Assembly: GCA_034190875.2 (NCBI GenBank) | Contig: CM067343.1 | Span: 14,811,073 to 14,875,072 of the forward strand | From: Urechis unicinctus | Lineage: Eukaryota; Annelida; Polychaeta; Xenopneusta; Urechidae | Length of the DNA stretch: 64,000 nt | Reading direction: 5' to 3' | Part shown: positions 1-11,084 of the stretch, in pieces | Numbering within the stretch: position 1 is the first letter of the stretch | How the letters are laid out: each line of letters opens with the position of its first letter | Program-made: the position numbers and the translations under genes | The notes under the pieces: model-generated | The model's database searches: none | What the model saw: only the letters and a program-made list of their open reading frames with translations | What the model was told of the DNA's origin: nothing

Positions 1-300
1 GTCATTTTCGCTGGACCATTATTAAAACATTCTCTGGGGACTACATTCCGAACAACGCCAGTCACTCATACACACGAGGATTGTTAATAGCTGTCATCCT
101 CAATTAACATCTCACCACAGCAATAACACCTAATATATTACATCACAATAGTATACAGATTAGGGCACAGTTCGACTGCACATTAAAGCACATTTCTAGT
201 GGCCCGATAGAACAGCGGTTCGATGCAACCATGTTAAAGCCAATTAAATGCAAATATAAGACTTCACTTACTGGTAGTTTACTCCATCGTGTGTCCATGT
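1..300 (+). repeat. Dispersed module A, copy 1 (left end cut by window)
   Basis: This stretch contains the ACATTCTCTGGGGACTACAT core followed by ACACACGA and a run of partly AT-rich sequence. It recurs in the same orientation at about 5150-5460, 6660-7000, 18460-18790, 46445-46760 and 51720-52010. Copies differ by scattered substitutions and small indels. No open frame is shared between copies. The module is normally followed by module B, but here it is followed by unrelated sequence. Confidence 0.8.
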
Positions 301-655
301 TGTGGCTGGGTTTTCGGGCGGCTAACGGGGGCCTCCGGTGAAAGGGGGAGGGGGTGGACTACTGTGTTTAGACCTGGATTATTCGTGAAGGATCCGACAT
401 CTCTTAGCAGCTGCTGTGCAGCCTCCAGGGCTTCTGTGTAGCCTTCAGGGGCCTATGGGCACTAAATCGGCGATATCGTACATGAAATTCTTGAAGCAGC
501 TACCATCTTCTGCTATCAGTTCTGCTATAAGTTTTTCATATTACCCATACTGTGGTCTTCTCATAGGCAATACTTGCGAGTCAGATTATAGGCCCCTATG
601 TATACAAGTAGAGTTATACTCTTGCTGGAAGTCAATTGTCTTTTTGTAGCTTTCT
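301..655. other. Single-copy stretch without recognisable gene
   Basis: I see no counterpart of this stretch elsewhere in the window. A 77-codon open frame at 416-649 (+) has no recognisable motif and is probably chance. A short internal duplication gives GCCTCCAGGGC and GCCTTCAGGGGC about 20 bases apart. A G-rich patch sits at about 320-355. Confidence 0.4.
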
Positions 656-1005
656 AGAAGCGAACAGTTGATGGACTGAGCTTACTCTACGGTGTGGGTG
701 GATGGGTGAAGCTGGTGTCGTCTTCGGCGCAGGCTTTTCGCCATGAATACTCACTCACCTGAATTGGTGAGCTATTTTCTGACCTACGTATACCACGAAC
801 TGATTCCTTTTTCTTCAACAGTTGTCAGATGAGCATGTCCTTTGCACTATGTGGTTGTCGGTGAAGGTTATAAAAGTTTCATTTTTGGGAAGAATTGTGG
901 GGTTTAAGAGTAGTACAGTACTGTTCCTTATAATACACATGCTTCAGACAGGCCAAGAACTTCTCGCTTAACCAGCAGCATGGATGATTTTTCATTGAAC
1001 AGCTA
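656..1005 (+). repeat. Dispersed modules D and E, copy 1
   Basis: The D part (GCTTACTCTACGGTGT through TTCGCCATGAATACTCAC) recurs at about 6160-6258, 20300-20395 and 52770-52866. The E part (CTATTTTCTGACC, then TTCTTCAACAG, then TTTTGGGAAG) recurs at about 18906-19060, 20395-20520 and 52866-53010. In two other places D is followed directly by E, so the order is inherited. No gene is recognised. Confidence 0.75.
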
Positions 1006-1029
1006 TTTTATCCAAATAGGTTCTCGATA

Positions 1030-1320
1030 AAACAAAACCTGATTAGATATCAGCATTGGGACCCAATTGTCTTTGACAGCAACATAGTCGAGTTCGAGAT
1101 GAATGTTTGGGCAGTATCTGCTCACGCTCTTGTTCCATCAGGCGATCAGTCCAAACCCAAATCTTAAGATCAATAGAACAGTGTCATTTGCTGCATCAGT
1201 TGCTTTGGTGCTTTCATCAAAGATCTTGCTATAATACAATACAGGACTCGGACATTTCCGTTGAGAAGCTCGCGACCAGCGTGCCACCTGGTTTCGTGGA
1301 ACCTAAAATGTAAACAATCG
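1030..1320 (+). repeat. Dispersed module K, copy 1, with a plus-strand frame shared between copies
   Basis: Matching sequence lies at 7210-7320, 11130-11260, 21880-22060, 34270-34400, 38820-39005, 53560-53760 and 59260-59340. On the plus strand, short peptides such as SNIVE-[LF]-EMNV and EINRTVSIAT (here NLKINRTVSFAA) recur across copies, although frames are broken by stops or shifts in most of them. I do not recognise the protein. It could be an old transposon or gene exon; conservation of DNA alone cannot be excluded. Confidence 0.65.
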
Positions 1321-1439
1321 CATTTTGTTCAATGGTAAAAGATCAATTGGCGATGGTATATACTCAAAAATACCGCTGTATTTCTAAAATTTAACGGCGT
1401 TTTTTTATAGAGCCAATACATAAAAACAAAGCCAATTAC

Positions 1440-2000
1440 TATTGACACCTTTTTATCAATTTGTGTGACGATTTATTAACTACAATATTTTGTACCATTG
1501 TAATAGTACATCCAGGGACACGACCTTCTACAGCGCGGATTTGAGAGAAAGTACGATTAAACGTGGTAGCATAAAGGTGCTTTATGCTGATAGATCGATG
1601 AGAATTGCCAAAAATTTTGTGATTATCGCTTCTCAATACACAAGAATCGGTCCTGTCACTGTCAGATTCGATAGATAGCGCTGTTTTTTGGACAGATATG
1701 GTTTGAATCTGTGCGGCACAATTACAGCTGCATTATATGGATTGGAATGCTTCAGCATTTAAAACTATTCCACTCAAAACTCTAACGCAAAATACATCGC
1801 TCTCCCGAACTTTAATATTCGCCATTATTTACGGTGAAAACTGCGGACCTGTCATTGACGAGAAACTCGAGTGATGCCCTGCCGAAAATTTTTAAGCTGC
1901 CGGGGGTGCCAAAAGATTCGAATTTATAATTCAATTTACATTATATTCTGGTGTCTGGTTCGAAATCCAACAACTCAAATCGATTAGATGCAAATTAATC
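1440..2000. repeat. Two-copy block, partner at 54360-54800
   Basis: The match includes GATTATCGCTTCT, AGAATCGGTCCT, TGTCAGATTCGATAG, TTTGAATCTGTGC and the end AATCGAGTGA-like sequence. Copy 54409-54696 (+) is an open frame of 95 codons, while this copy is broken by stops. The minus strand is also partly open in both (62-98 codons, sharing RSDNH). I cannot decide which strand, if either, was coding. No family recognised. Confidence 0.65.
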
Positions 2001-2089
2001 AAAAATGCCAAAATTTCATAGACACTATAAGACGATAGACAAATGTGTCATGGCTGAGTGTGATTAGGCAATGGCGGGGTAAACAAAGG

Positions 2090-2640
2090 CTAGAGATGAT
2101 GCTGGAGCAGGATCCAAACGGACCATTTGGTCGTATGCGCGTACAGGGTCGAGGATGTGAGGGATGGAAGCTATGATCGTTGTGAGGGTCACGTGCTTGA
2201 ACAGTCTTTGTGTTTTGTAAAAGAAGTTTTATTCCAGCATCAGTGAGACATATTTTCAAGTGACTAATGTTAGCGAGGGTCGAGGAAGGGACCACATTTC
2301 CTTTTTCTCAAGAAGCCGAAGAAAGCGAAGAGAATGGCTATTAATACAGTCGCGTCTTCTGGTGAGGCGCAGAAGGTGTTATTCACGTAGGCAAGCATCT
2401 GAGGTTTGATTGGAAGTTTTGCGAGACTTGTTAACCAATTGTAGCATTAGCCTTATGTCGAACTGTGATATACAGATAAAGGTGAGAGTTTTATGTGCAT
2501 GAAGCACGCTAAGACGAGAACATAGTTCGTGATTGATATGTATAAGTTGAGTGATTTGCACAAGTAAGCAATGTAACGACAGATGATTGTACAGGTAGTC
2601 GGAATAGGGGTCAGGCCGAAAAACTTGATGCAAATTCGCC
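2090..2640 (-). pseudogene. Unrecognised conserved minus-strand reading frame, partner at 54885-55215
   Basis: Translated on the minus strand, two diverged copies share the peptide FICxSQFDIRLxL followed by VNK, and, after a shift in frame, IPHILDxVRAY, then MVRL and SS-x-AF. The open pieces are 2379-2642 and 54902-55162. Similarity at peptide level across frame breaks suggests a decayed protein-coding exon rather than a neutral repeat, but I do not recognise the family. The fragment is hydrophobic in part and could be from a membrane protein; that is inference. Confidence 0.45.
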
Positions 2641-3165
2641 ACTGATATGCTGTTTGCTTAAGCCATGGCGCTGTTATAATCAAGGCCACGTCGCGGTCAT
2701 GCTGAGGTAAACCAGGGGGACGCCTGAAAACGAAATGCAGATAACGATGGTCAATAACTGATTAAATGCGATCGAATATAACCCTGAACATGCCCATGGT
2801 AGCATCAAACTCGTGTGCGTTGACCTTAAGTGGATAGTGCCACCTGCTAAATGGTCGACCAGTTTATTATGTATTCCTGAGATTCAAGGGTACGAATAGA
2901 GCAAATGCGTGCTGCTTTCTACAAACCGCAAGTCTCGAAGTAAACACTGTACAAAAGGTGACCTGGAACGACCTGAGTTTTAAGCGTGTGATACGGCCTC
3001 GTTATTCACTGTTATTACTATGCGTTGACGCTCCAATAAAGGACCCCATAGATTAGTGCACATGACCAGGCGAACACTTCTTTTCCACAGACATTAAATG
3101 AGAAACGGTTAGGGGCTAAGGTAATAGATTCTTGGGAAAATGACCTACAATGGACCCCTTTTTTG
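2540..3165. repeat. Block shared with 48780-49135
   Basis: Shared landmarks in order are CACAAGTAAGCAATGTAA, AGGGGTCAGGCCG, TGATGCAAATTC, GTGACCT, ATGCGTTGA-GCTCCAATAAA, CCACAGACATTAAA and GATTCTTGGGAAA. The partner lacks about 260 bases in the middle. Part of the missing sequence (2680-2835) instead matches 55210-55365, so three loci share overlapping parts of one ancestral block. No gene recognised. Confidence 0.7.
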
Positions 3166-3825
3166 ATCTCTGTCACAATATAAGGGGTCAAAGTGCGAAT
3201 TTGAGGGTGGATTGATGGTTTGTGTATGGCAAACATAGAGGCTTTGAGCGAACGCAATTGATGGGAGAGCCGCATTGGAGTAATTTGCCAAAAATTAAGT
3301 CACTGTTGTTTGAGTGATGTAGAAGGAGGAACCAATTGCCTATATAACGGCTGGGAGGCGACGGTATCTTGGTTTGTGCGTAATAAAGATTGCAGCAAGA
3401 AAATATTGCGTAGTGACAAGCAAGTATTGCCTCTGTGTAAATGAAGGATCGGGTCGGTGGTCGCGGCGTTTCAGATGAAGCACAGACAGGGAGAATAGAA
3501 TGTAAGGCTGGTGAATCTCTCAGAGCAAGAAGGACCTTGCCGTGAGATTTCCGGTAGCCGGTCTTCTCTCTCGTCAAGTCAGAATTTAGCACATTCTTAA
3601 CAGGTATGTTTGTATTTACACCTCTGACCTACGAAGCGTCCGTTACTGACTAAATTCCAGGGGATGCAAATCTGAGTACTGATTGTAGCTGTATGAATGT
3701 TCCGGAACGATAGCAGCTGTGAAGGCTTGAGTAATTTGTTCTTGAGCGAGTCGAGAAACTGGGACCATTGCCGTTGATTCCCCTCCCTCCTGATACTGTA
3801 ATTGATACTGTAATTGATTTGTAAA
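3166..3825. other. Stretch with two unrecognised minus-strand open frames
   Basis: The longest frame is 3188-3592 (-), 134 codons, and a second is 3643-3843 (-), 66 codons. No second copy was seen in this window, so there is no comparison to support coding. Another minus-strand frame across 3200-3420 is rich in hydrophobic residues but contains stops. I see no domain, signal peptide or splice evidence and would not treat either as a gene. Confidence 0.3.
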
Positions 3826-4167
3826 TCTCAAGAAAGAATGCACACCGATTGCATGCTCAAATAAGAGAATATTGGTTTATTAACCAAATGCTACATACTA
3901 GCCAGTTGTCTTGTTGAAGCTTGTTAGAAGACAGCCAACTGACCGACAGGTTGTGATGGAACAGATGCATTAGCAAAAGGTGTATTAAATCGAGAGTGAG
4001 TAGAAATAATGGGTGTTTAACTGATGCGATCTAACACCCGACATGGTAAATGATCTTGACCGGCTAACTGGTCGACGAAGACCAGTCTGAATTTGATGAT
4101 GCTGGGAACATCGAAATGGGATGGTAAGTAGTGCTACGTTTTCCGATCATTATATCTCAAAATGTAT

Positions 4168-4353
4168 TTAACTACGAACTGGTATGATAATAACGGTTGA
4201 ATGACGGAATATATCGTGTTTTTCGCGTGGTTTGAGAATAGCGACTACACAGGTATAGCAGCTCAACTCTCCGCATTCAATATAAATGGCTGCGGCGAGG
4301 CACCTGTTCCTAATGCTGGTCATTTCCAATAATTGTTCATGTAAAGTGGGCAC
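4168..4353 (-). pseudogene. Unrecognised frame shared by three loci (RCLAAA family)
   Basis: The minus-strand translation shares EQLLEMT and RCLAAAxxIEC with 50222-50467, and EQLLA plus RCLAAASYIEY with 60727-61113. The first two also share EKHDIFRHSTV. The third copy diverges downstream. The family is not recognised. Similar peptides in three diverged copies hint at former coding sequence; in the two closest copies simple recent duplication is enough to explain it. Confidence 0.4.
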
Positions 4354-4398
4354 TCTACGGGCATGGGGATATGACAGCGGAAATGCTTTGACACGTTG

Positions 4399-4695
4399 TT
4401 AACGTTGAAGAAACGTCTGAGGCATATTGAACGACCAATAAGGTGACCACTGATTGTAACAGGCTCTTGATGATGAATACACAATCGACCGAGGAGGATG
4501 GTTCAAATGAATATGTGACTGCGATCTGTAAAACTTTTTGGAAAACGAATGGAATATGTCCGTGAAATGACATGGAGAAATATTTTCCACAGTAAAACCT
4601 TTCATGTTATGCGATATGTTGAAGCTCTGTCCGTTAAGTGTTATGGCAGAAAGATGCATGTAATATGGTGTGGCTGAGCCTTGTCCTTGATGCAA
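4399..4695 (-). pseudogene. Unrecognised 98-codon minus-strand frame, partner 50863-51108
   Basis: The two frames are almost the same over about 80 residues (CHFTDIFHSFS, SQSHIHLNHPP, ACYNQWSPYWSFNMP). A third, poorly preserved relative at 27283-27516 (-) keeps ACYIHWSQYASF. Part of the same DNA is made of degenerate 27-30-base repeats like those at 27521-28130, so the open frame may partly reflect repeat structure. No known domain seen. Confidence 0.35.
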
Positions 4696-6259
4696 AATGA
4701 TGAAGCCATGACTAGGATGTATTGTGGTATGTCACAACAATTACTGCCTGAAAAGTGCTAACAAACGACAAGTCCTGTCGAATCATCGATATCATATGTA
4801 ACAGGGCACCAACCACCATCAATACTTTCCGTGCCATTACCTGTTGGATGCTCATCCTCTCAGAGGCAGATAGATCGTGTGAAAGCGTCCTGGCCCATCA
4901 GTAAGGGCATTGATGTATGCATTGTTGTTAAAATTTATTTTGGTCAATCACATATTTATTGCGTGCTAATCAGTAGAATCATCAGCCAGCGTTATTGCGT
5001 GCTGATAATCACAAGAAATGTTTACTTCGTTCCCCGCGCTCCCACTTCAGTCAGAAATTGATTTAATTGCATGCCAACATATGAAAAACAACCTATTGTG
5101 ATAGTCACGATCTCCCGCTCATTCGTCATTCCGATATCAATTATAATATAACATTACGAAAGCATAACAAGTCAATCTCGTTGGACCATCCCTCATTATC
5201 ACAACGTTCTCTCGGGACTACATCCCAAACAACGCCGCTCATTCATACACGCGATGATTGTTACAAGCTGCTCTGCTCAATAGACATCTCACCACAGCAA
5301 CAACATTATATACATCTTACATAATAGTATACAGCGTGACTGCACAGTCAACATTATCGTAAGTGGCCCGCTAAACAGCGGTTTGCAGTAACCATGTTAA
5401 AACTAAGTACATAAAAATATGATATACAAAGAAATCAATAACTGGGTTTGCACTCCTCATGATCGCCGAAACATACATTATTGTTCCTTTGTGATTAACA
5501 ACTATACCACTATCAACTCTCACAGTGGATAAATATTCTTAAAAAGAAGACACAGAATACTTAAACATTAATGCAATCCACCAGCCTCCGAAGGACACGG
5601 ATTGTTACATATTGCAAGGTAACTTCGCCAAACATTCCATTAAGGTAACAAAAATCAGTTTCTTACATGATACACACAACTGAGGGGCCAAAATGAAATG
5701 AAAAGGTTGGCAATTAAAATAAGTTAATGTGCTCTTAGAAGTCGATACAAAGCCTCACAATGGCATCGGCTTTATGAAATGCTCGTTGATGGAAATTGAG
5801 ATAAATTTCATCAATCAATCTTGAGTAAGCTATGTCAAAGTGCTTCCACGTGATGATTGAGGACGACTTTGAAATGGCCAATTCGCGTTCTTGTGACCTG
5901 ATACCTATCAAGGCTGCTGTAGCTGAATAAATCATCCAATCAAAAAGTTGGACCGTAGTCTATTGTAAATGCCCGCAGGTTGGTCACGCACACAGAGCGA
6001 TTAAGTCTCAGTTGGGTAACAACAGTGTCTAAATAAAGCAAAGACACGCTTCCACTGAAAACACAACGGCATAAATGTAAAGCCTCGTAGACTCGACAAG
6101 AAAGTAATGTATTAGTCACAGCACACGGTGAAAGGTGTCATGCAATTGACAATTGATAGACGGAACTTACTTAACGGTGTAATGGTGAGTGGCTGGGTTG
6201 GTGAAGCTAGTGTCGGCTTCAGCGAAGACTTTTCGCCATAAATACTCACCTGTATAGGT

Positions 6260-6640
6260 TTGCTTGAGGGAGTCATTCACTACGTGGTATCAGCATGTCG
6301 CCTCACGAATAACGCTTTACGTGGTTGGGCGAGAGAGTCTGTAAATTGTGGGCCTGGTGTACTGTGCAAGCTATTACGACACAAGAACAGATATGTTGTC
6401 ACGTTGTTTTTTCGCATTACCTCACTTGAACATAACACAACAATCACAGTGCCATCATTACAATTTGCAAGAGACAACAATCAATTTCTCAGCATGGAGC
6501 ATTATTTCCTGAACGGAAAACAATCATGTTGTTCGGGAGTCTGACGACAGATTCATTAACAGCAAACCTATCTTATAAGAGAAGATATGACACACACCAT
6601 GCTGTGTTGTGATGTTAATTGATTATCCATCAGAGATTTG
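6260..6640 (+). repeat. Dispersed modules W and Z (start), copy 1
   Basis: Copies lie at 10485-10810, 12780-12960, 17355-17720, 37195-37560 and 57465-57830. The landmarks are GTCATTCAC, GGTATCA-CATGT, AACAGATATG, then a plus-strand peptide like SMEHYxLN. Here that part sits in an open frame, 6260-6544 (+), 94 codons. The join with the preceding module D at about 6258 is a rearrangement breakpoint, because the partner copy of D continues differently. Confidence 0.7.
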
Positions 6641-7205
6641 CCACTCTGATCTTAATCATAATATAACATTACGAAAGCATAACAGGTCAATTACGTTTTA
6701 CCAGACTTCATTATCACAACGTTCTCTGGGGACTACATCCCGAGCAACGCCGCTCATTCAAACACGATGACTGTTAACAACTGCACACCTCACTTAACAT
6801 TTTCACTACGGCAATAACATCATATATATCACATCACAATAGTATGCAGCATAATTCCCATTATGACTGCACATTTAAGATTATCTTAAGTGGCCTGATA
6901 GAACTGCGATTTGCAGCTACCACGTTAGAGCCAATTAGATACTAACATAATATACAAAGAGTTTACTTACTGGTTGGTTACTACTCAGGATGTCCGAAAC
7001 ATACATTATTGTTCCTTAATGCTAAACATCGAAACCATAATCCACTTTCAAAGCCAGTAAATATTCATTAAACAACACAAAGCATACTAAAAATTATATT
7101 CTATCCACTAGCATCCGGATGACACGGCATGTTATATATGGCAAGAAAACGTAGCTTAACATTCCATAAAGGCTATTAAAAACACCAAACAGATTCTTAG
7201 ATGAT
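6641..7205 (+). repeat. Dispersed modules A and B, copy 3
   Basis: The match starts at AATATAACATTACGAAAGC and runs through the GTTCTCTGGGGACTACATCC core into module B (CGAAACATACATTATTGTTCC, AATGACACGG-type end). It is parallel to 5142-5660, 18458-18850, 46440-46940 and 51716-52210. No gene is seen. Confidence 0.8.
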
Positions 7206-7500
7206 ACAAACAACTGTTCCATCAGTCAATCAGTCCAGACTTAAATATTGAGATCAATAGAACAGTGTCAATTGCTACATTAATTGCTTTCGTGCTTCCA
7301 TATATAAAACATCTTTGTAAATGTATTTTAAAGTACTTCTGCAGGAGCAGATTAATGTTGCCAGTGCTCACTCGTGGGAGCAAACACGGGTTAAAATGCT
7401 CAAAAATGCGACTCTATGATAAAATAGCAACATGACCATCTGTTGTGGTCAAGCTTCCTGAGGCGATCGTGATGAGCTTATCGTTACTAACTTAATGAGT
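7206..7500 (+). repeat. Dispersed modules K, L and M, copy 2
   Basis: Module K here translates on the plus strand as ISPDLNIEINRTVSIAT without a stop. It is followed by L (CAGTACTTCTGCAGGAGCAG-like, GCTCACTC) and M (GTGGTCAAGCTTCCT). The K-L-M order recurs at 11130-11490, 21880-22340, 34270-34670, 53560-54000 and 59260-59600. Part of module A-G sequence is missing before it relative to the inferred order. Confidence 0.75.
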
Positions 7501-7509
7501 GTAACCAGA

Positions 7510-9340
7510 TAACGCCAAGCTGGATGGTTGTATTGAGGTGACCCGGTTTTGCGTTTGCTGGCAAAGTTTATTCGTGCTCTTTCTCCATTTCGGCAACCAT
7601 TCAACCCTTTGCGGGCATGACTAAAGAGCTCAGAGCTTTCATTTTGCTCTTGAGCCATTCCTGGCGTCCCAATTGCACCTTGGCTACTAGTAGCGAACGT
7701 CAAGGCAGAAGTGAGTGTGGTTAAAGTGGAAGTTGAGCTCATAATGGACACCATAGTGCATTTAGAACCCCACGGTTTAGTATGATTCTTCAGCGGTTAT
7801 AAAAACAGGTGCTACGAAGCCGTGAAGTCATTAATACAGCGAATAGACGAGGAAAAGATAGCCGAGTGAAGCGAGTCCAGACTCAGCAGAGAGTGACCAA
7901 AAGAGGCAGTGCGCGGGTATAAACGACGATAGTAAATCCTGCAGGTGGTGAGATATGGCAGGAGAGGGTTCGCACGGTAAGCTAACGGAGAGAACGCCAG
8001 AAGACGAGACAAATGAGAGATAAGGGGGCTAATTACTTACTGTTACAAACTCAATAGCATGATAATAGAGTCAACTGGACACATATACAGACTTACACAA
8101 TGCGATTCAGTCTGGAACATCAGAGTAGCCAATCAGAGCGTTATTATGTCAGTGTATATCACCGATGATGCAGAGCCGTATGCAAAAGCGCCGTTAGGAG
8201 AAGCTTACAGTGACTTAGCAGCACTTAACCTGGTAAAATTTATAGGTTACCCCAGATGACGGCTCTTCTATTATCTAGGCAAAGGTGAGTGTGCATCTGC
8301 ACAGACGCACGAGGAGCTAGTCAGGCTGGAAAGAGCCCAACGTTTACACAAGAGCATGTCGCCTGGTGATATAATTGTCTGCATTTGTATAATGGATCAC
8401 TGCTGTATTTCTTACAAGGCAACAACACCACGCAATAACCGGCCGACTCATCTATGGCCTGAAATTTGAGTGATTCTTTGTTGTTAGTCGCTTGTTTAAT
8501 TCATAAACGAGTTAAATAACAATTATAACTCACCATACCTATGGTAATATATATAATTAGCTAAGCCTAGTTGTTAGTATTCCGAACATCGACTGCTAAG
8601 TACGTAATTGGTGTTATATGAATTTATGCATCGTACATGGAGTATATGGAATCATCCGTGGCGCGCCGAACCCTCGATAGGTACCCTGCTTGCATTGTGG
8701 ATAAGTTCTGTGTCTGCCTACAAACCTACCGCTACTATTTTCTCATTAACGGATCAATGCACGTGACCCATTTCCCAAGCGGCTACACAAAGAGACACGT
8801 ACGGCGTGAAAAAATTGAACGTCGACACATTCCATTCGGACGCGTGATAACAAGAAACCGCGTTTGCCTTCGAATGAAGAGCTGCTGCTGCTGCAAAGAA
8901 TGGTTTGCCTATCAACTCGGTAACATGAAATATATAGCACTTATTCATACAAGTGGTAGTCAGAGGTTTGTTTGCGCATTGGTAACCAAGTGTACAACCA
9001 AAGACCGGGAAACATAAAGAGAGTATGCACGTTACGGCCGTAGACATGAAACGCGCTCAGCTAGCCTTCTGTAACGTTAACATGATCCATTGTACTCAAC
9101 GCCTATGAGCGGTCCTCCTATCGAGTAGCTCTGGCACATTAGAAAGCTGACGTAGTTTAATAGTTATTATTCGAGACAGGAGAGTCTATAGAAATCGGCT
9201 ATCCCCAATCTACTACAGTTGACCACTATACCTTTTTACATCAGTCATAAGGTGTATTTGGTCACTCCATGTTTAATATGCAAACAGTAATGGTTTACGA
9301 ATAATTAGTTATTAGAAAGAGCAAATTAACACGACCGGTG
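7510..9340 (+). repeat. Segmental duplication 2, left copy (partner 55505-57370)
   Basis: This collinear block begins at GCTGGATGG, passes a region open on the minus strand (7449-7754 and 7812-8012, both unrecognised), then modules O, P, R and S. The minus-strand frame at 7812-8012 shares TASFGHSLLSLD with AASFGYSLLCLD at 55830-56066. The plus-strand frame 8637-9017 (126 codons) is the longest intact copy of the module P/R frame, with SSVARRTLD and ACIVDKFCVCLQ. No family recognised for either. Confidence 0.8.
8637..9017 (+). pseudogene. Longest copy of the module P/R plus-strand frame, unrecognised
   Basis: This is a 126-codon open frame. Peptides shared with other copies include VARRTLDG-type, [ILV]V[DE][KH]FCV and NGSMxxTHF. 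Copies in the same frame include 23490-23587, 45570-45640, 56572-56772 and 60310-60400; frames at 39199, 40788 and 43964 read the same DNA in another register. A cluster of cysteines near residues 81-84 comes from a CTG-rich run. There is no known domain, and most copies contain stops, so it is at best a relic. Confidence 0.4.
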
Positions 9341-9634
9341 CATCGCTGGCTGTGTGATCGCATATTGTTCATATTGAGGACTAGCCTTATAGTCGATAGC
9401 CTAATTTATGTTGATCCCAATTAAAGTAAAATAATTATTTACGAATCGAGAGAGCGCCAAATTAAGTATCGTGCCGTTTATGCCCATGAGATGATCAAAA
9501 CAATCAGTCTCTGACTGTATTCTGCCCAAAAAGCAGATATATCGGCCTCATCTAGTCCAAAAGCTAGGTGCAGAAGCTGCCCAAGCCAGCCTGAGCATTA
9601 TTTCATATTGCTTATATTAGTCTATTTTACCTAA
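9341..9634. other. No recognisable gene or repeat
   Basis: The first bases are a short remnant of the sequence after module S (GCTGGCTGTGT). The rest is AT-rich and has no match I could find in the window and no sizeable open frame. Confidence 0.4.
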
Positions 9635-10020
9635 CCACTGAATTATCGAATACACAGCTAATGACAATTATATATTAGTTGAAGCACAATATTCATCATA
9701 TTTTGTCACGAAACTAATTTAAACGCAAGCTGCGTTTATGGTTGTATGACTCGGAAGTGCGCTGCTATCGAATTACATCATGAAAAGCTATACTAAGCAT
9801 GGTTCTCTTTGTAGGTTTCTATTTCCGTACAAATGCTCTTTACAGCTGAATAATGAGACGGTACAAGAAAACAGCACAGCATACAGCCTTTATCTTACTC
9901 ATTGCACTACCACTTGGTGTTTCCATTGATAGTTAATATATGAGCTCATGAATGGCGTCAATCACTAGCCGCTTAAAAGCTGGAACGCTTAATGGCGTAA
10001 ATGATTATGACATCTGTTAA
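9635..10020 (+). repeat. Dispersed module F, copy 1 (partner 19130-19560)
   Basis: Shared landmarks are GAATTATCGAATACACA, CACAATATTCATCAT, TTTGTCACGAAACTAATT, GTGCGCTGCTATCGAATTAC and a final GGCGTCAATCAC-type sequence. The partner holds a 62-codon open frame at 19202-19390 that is not open here. No function assigned. Confidence 0.75.
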
Positions 10021-10089
10021 ACAGATATTTCATGCACACAACTACCACTTCTACCATTGTGGCTCCCACATTTTTAGGATCAGCGTCAA

Positions 10090-10810
10090 TTTCAGACAAT
10101 CCTTGTGAGAACGCATATATTTGTTAAAAAAGTAGTTGTAACATGGAGACTTGCAATAAAAATGTTCAAGTATCCGGCACAAGCTCTGCCAAACAACATT
10201 CTGAGCGTTTAACAGTTTTTATATGTATATCATTACATATTGGTTTACTGTTGACCATTGTAGAAGGACCTAATACCAATCTTGCAATTGGCTCGATGTC
10301 TACAACATAAGCCTGTACTAATTCTGATACATTGGTCAGGCTTTTTTGGCTGCCCATGTAAAACTACAAATTCATTTTAGCCCAGTGTATTTATTTGTTA
10401 ACATCTGATGATTCTATTTTATACACTACACAATGATGAAAGTGTGCAACTTTGAGAAACACAATAACGGTGCATGATTTAAGGGTGTCATTCACTTAGT
10501 GGCATCAACATGTAATCCCAATAACACCGCATAATGTATTAGGAGCGAGCTGCTGCTGTAAATTGTATGTTTGATGTACTGTGCTTAATTTCAAGATGCA
10601 TTTTTGGGCACTGAGATTGGATGTATCAAAGCAGGCCGGCAGACAGACACAAAAACAGATATGGTGTTACGTTGCTTTTCGCGCTGCCTTACTCGAACGT
10701 AATCAGCCATCACTCTACCAACATTAATAATTTGAGGAAAACATCAAACAAGTTCTCAACATAGAGCATTATTGCCTGAACGGGAGACAAACCTGCAGTT
10801 GGGTATTCTG
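10090..10810 (+). repeat. Dispersed modules C and W, copy 1
   Basis: The collinear relatives are 17000-17670, 36790-37480 and 57360-57760 (the last lacks most of C). C contains a minus-strand open frame at 10166-10357 (63 codons); the partner frame at 17035-17250 shares only TVK-[RH]-S. W ends with NIEHYCLN on the plus strand. No family recognised. Confidence 0.7.
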
Positions 10811-11084
10811 ACCTGATATCCATAAACAGAAATCGTAACTTACTAGATTTGCCACCGCATGTCTTCAAACGGCAAGTTGGACGACCAGCAATACAGTATA
10901 AACAATATTACACGAACAAATGTTATCTCTAAACAAAATACTTGACCTATTAGTTCAGCAATCACGACCGCGATTTCGCCTTGTTTACATAACATAAGGT
11001 TGGTGTGAAGGCACCCAATGCACACGTTTATGATAGATGTCAATGAGGGGAGCTTGTAACGCACACTATTTTAGGACAGGCTAC
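10811..11084. other. No recognisable gene
   Basis: A 73-codon minus-strand open frame (10843-11064) has a hydrophobic stretch but no second copy or motif. I see no repeat partner. Confidence 0.3.

Larger units (their letters stand above)
3826..6258 (+). repeat. Segmental duplication 1, left copy (partner 49952-52866)
   Basis: The two copies run together in the same order for more than 2 kb, through ATGCTACATAC, the minus-strand frames at 4168-4353 and 4399-4695, a plus-strand frame at 4831-5061, then modules A, B, G and D. Identity by eye is high, clearly above that of most module pairs. This copy lacks about 430 bases present at 50410-50830; since that piece also occurs at about 26900-27400 and 61020-61480, the loss is here. 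The block ends near 6258, where this copy jumps to module W and the partner continues into module E. Confidence 0.85.

Noticed and set aside
416-649. 77-codon frame near the left end
   Set aside because: There is no motif and no second copy, and a frame of this length is expected by chance in 64 kb.
7449-7754. 101-codon minus-strand frame as a host gene
   Set aside because: The duplicate at 55505-55815 has stops on this strand and is open on the other strand, so neither frame is conserved as such.
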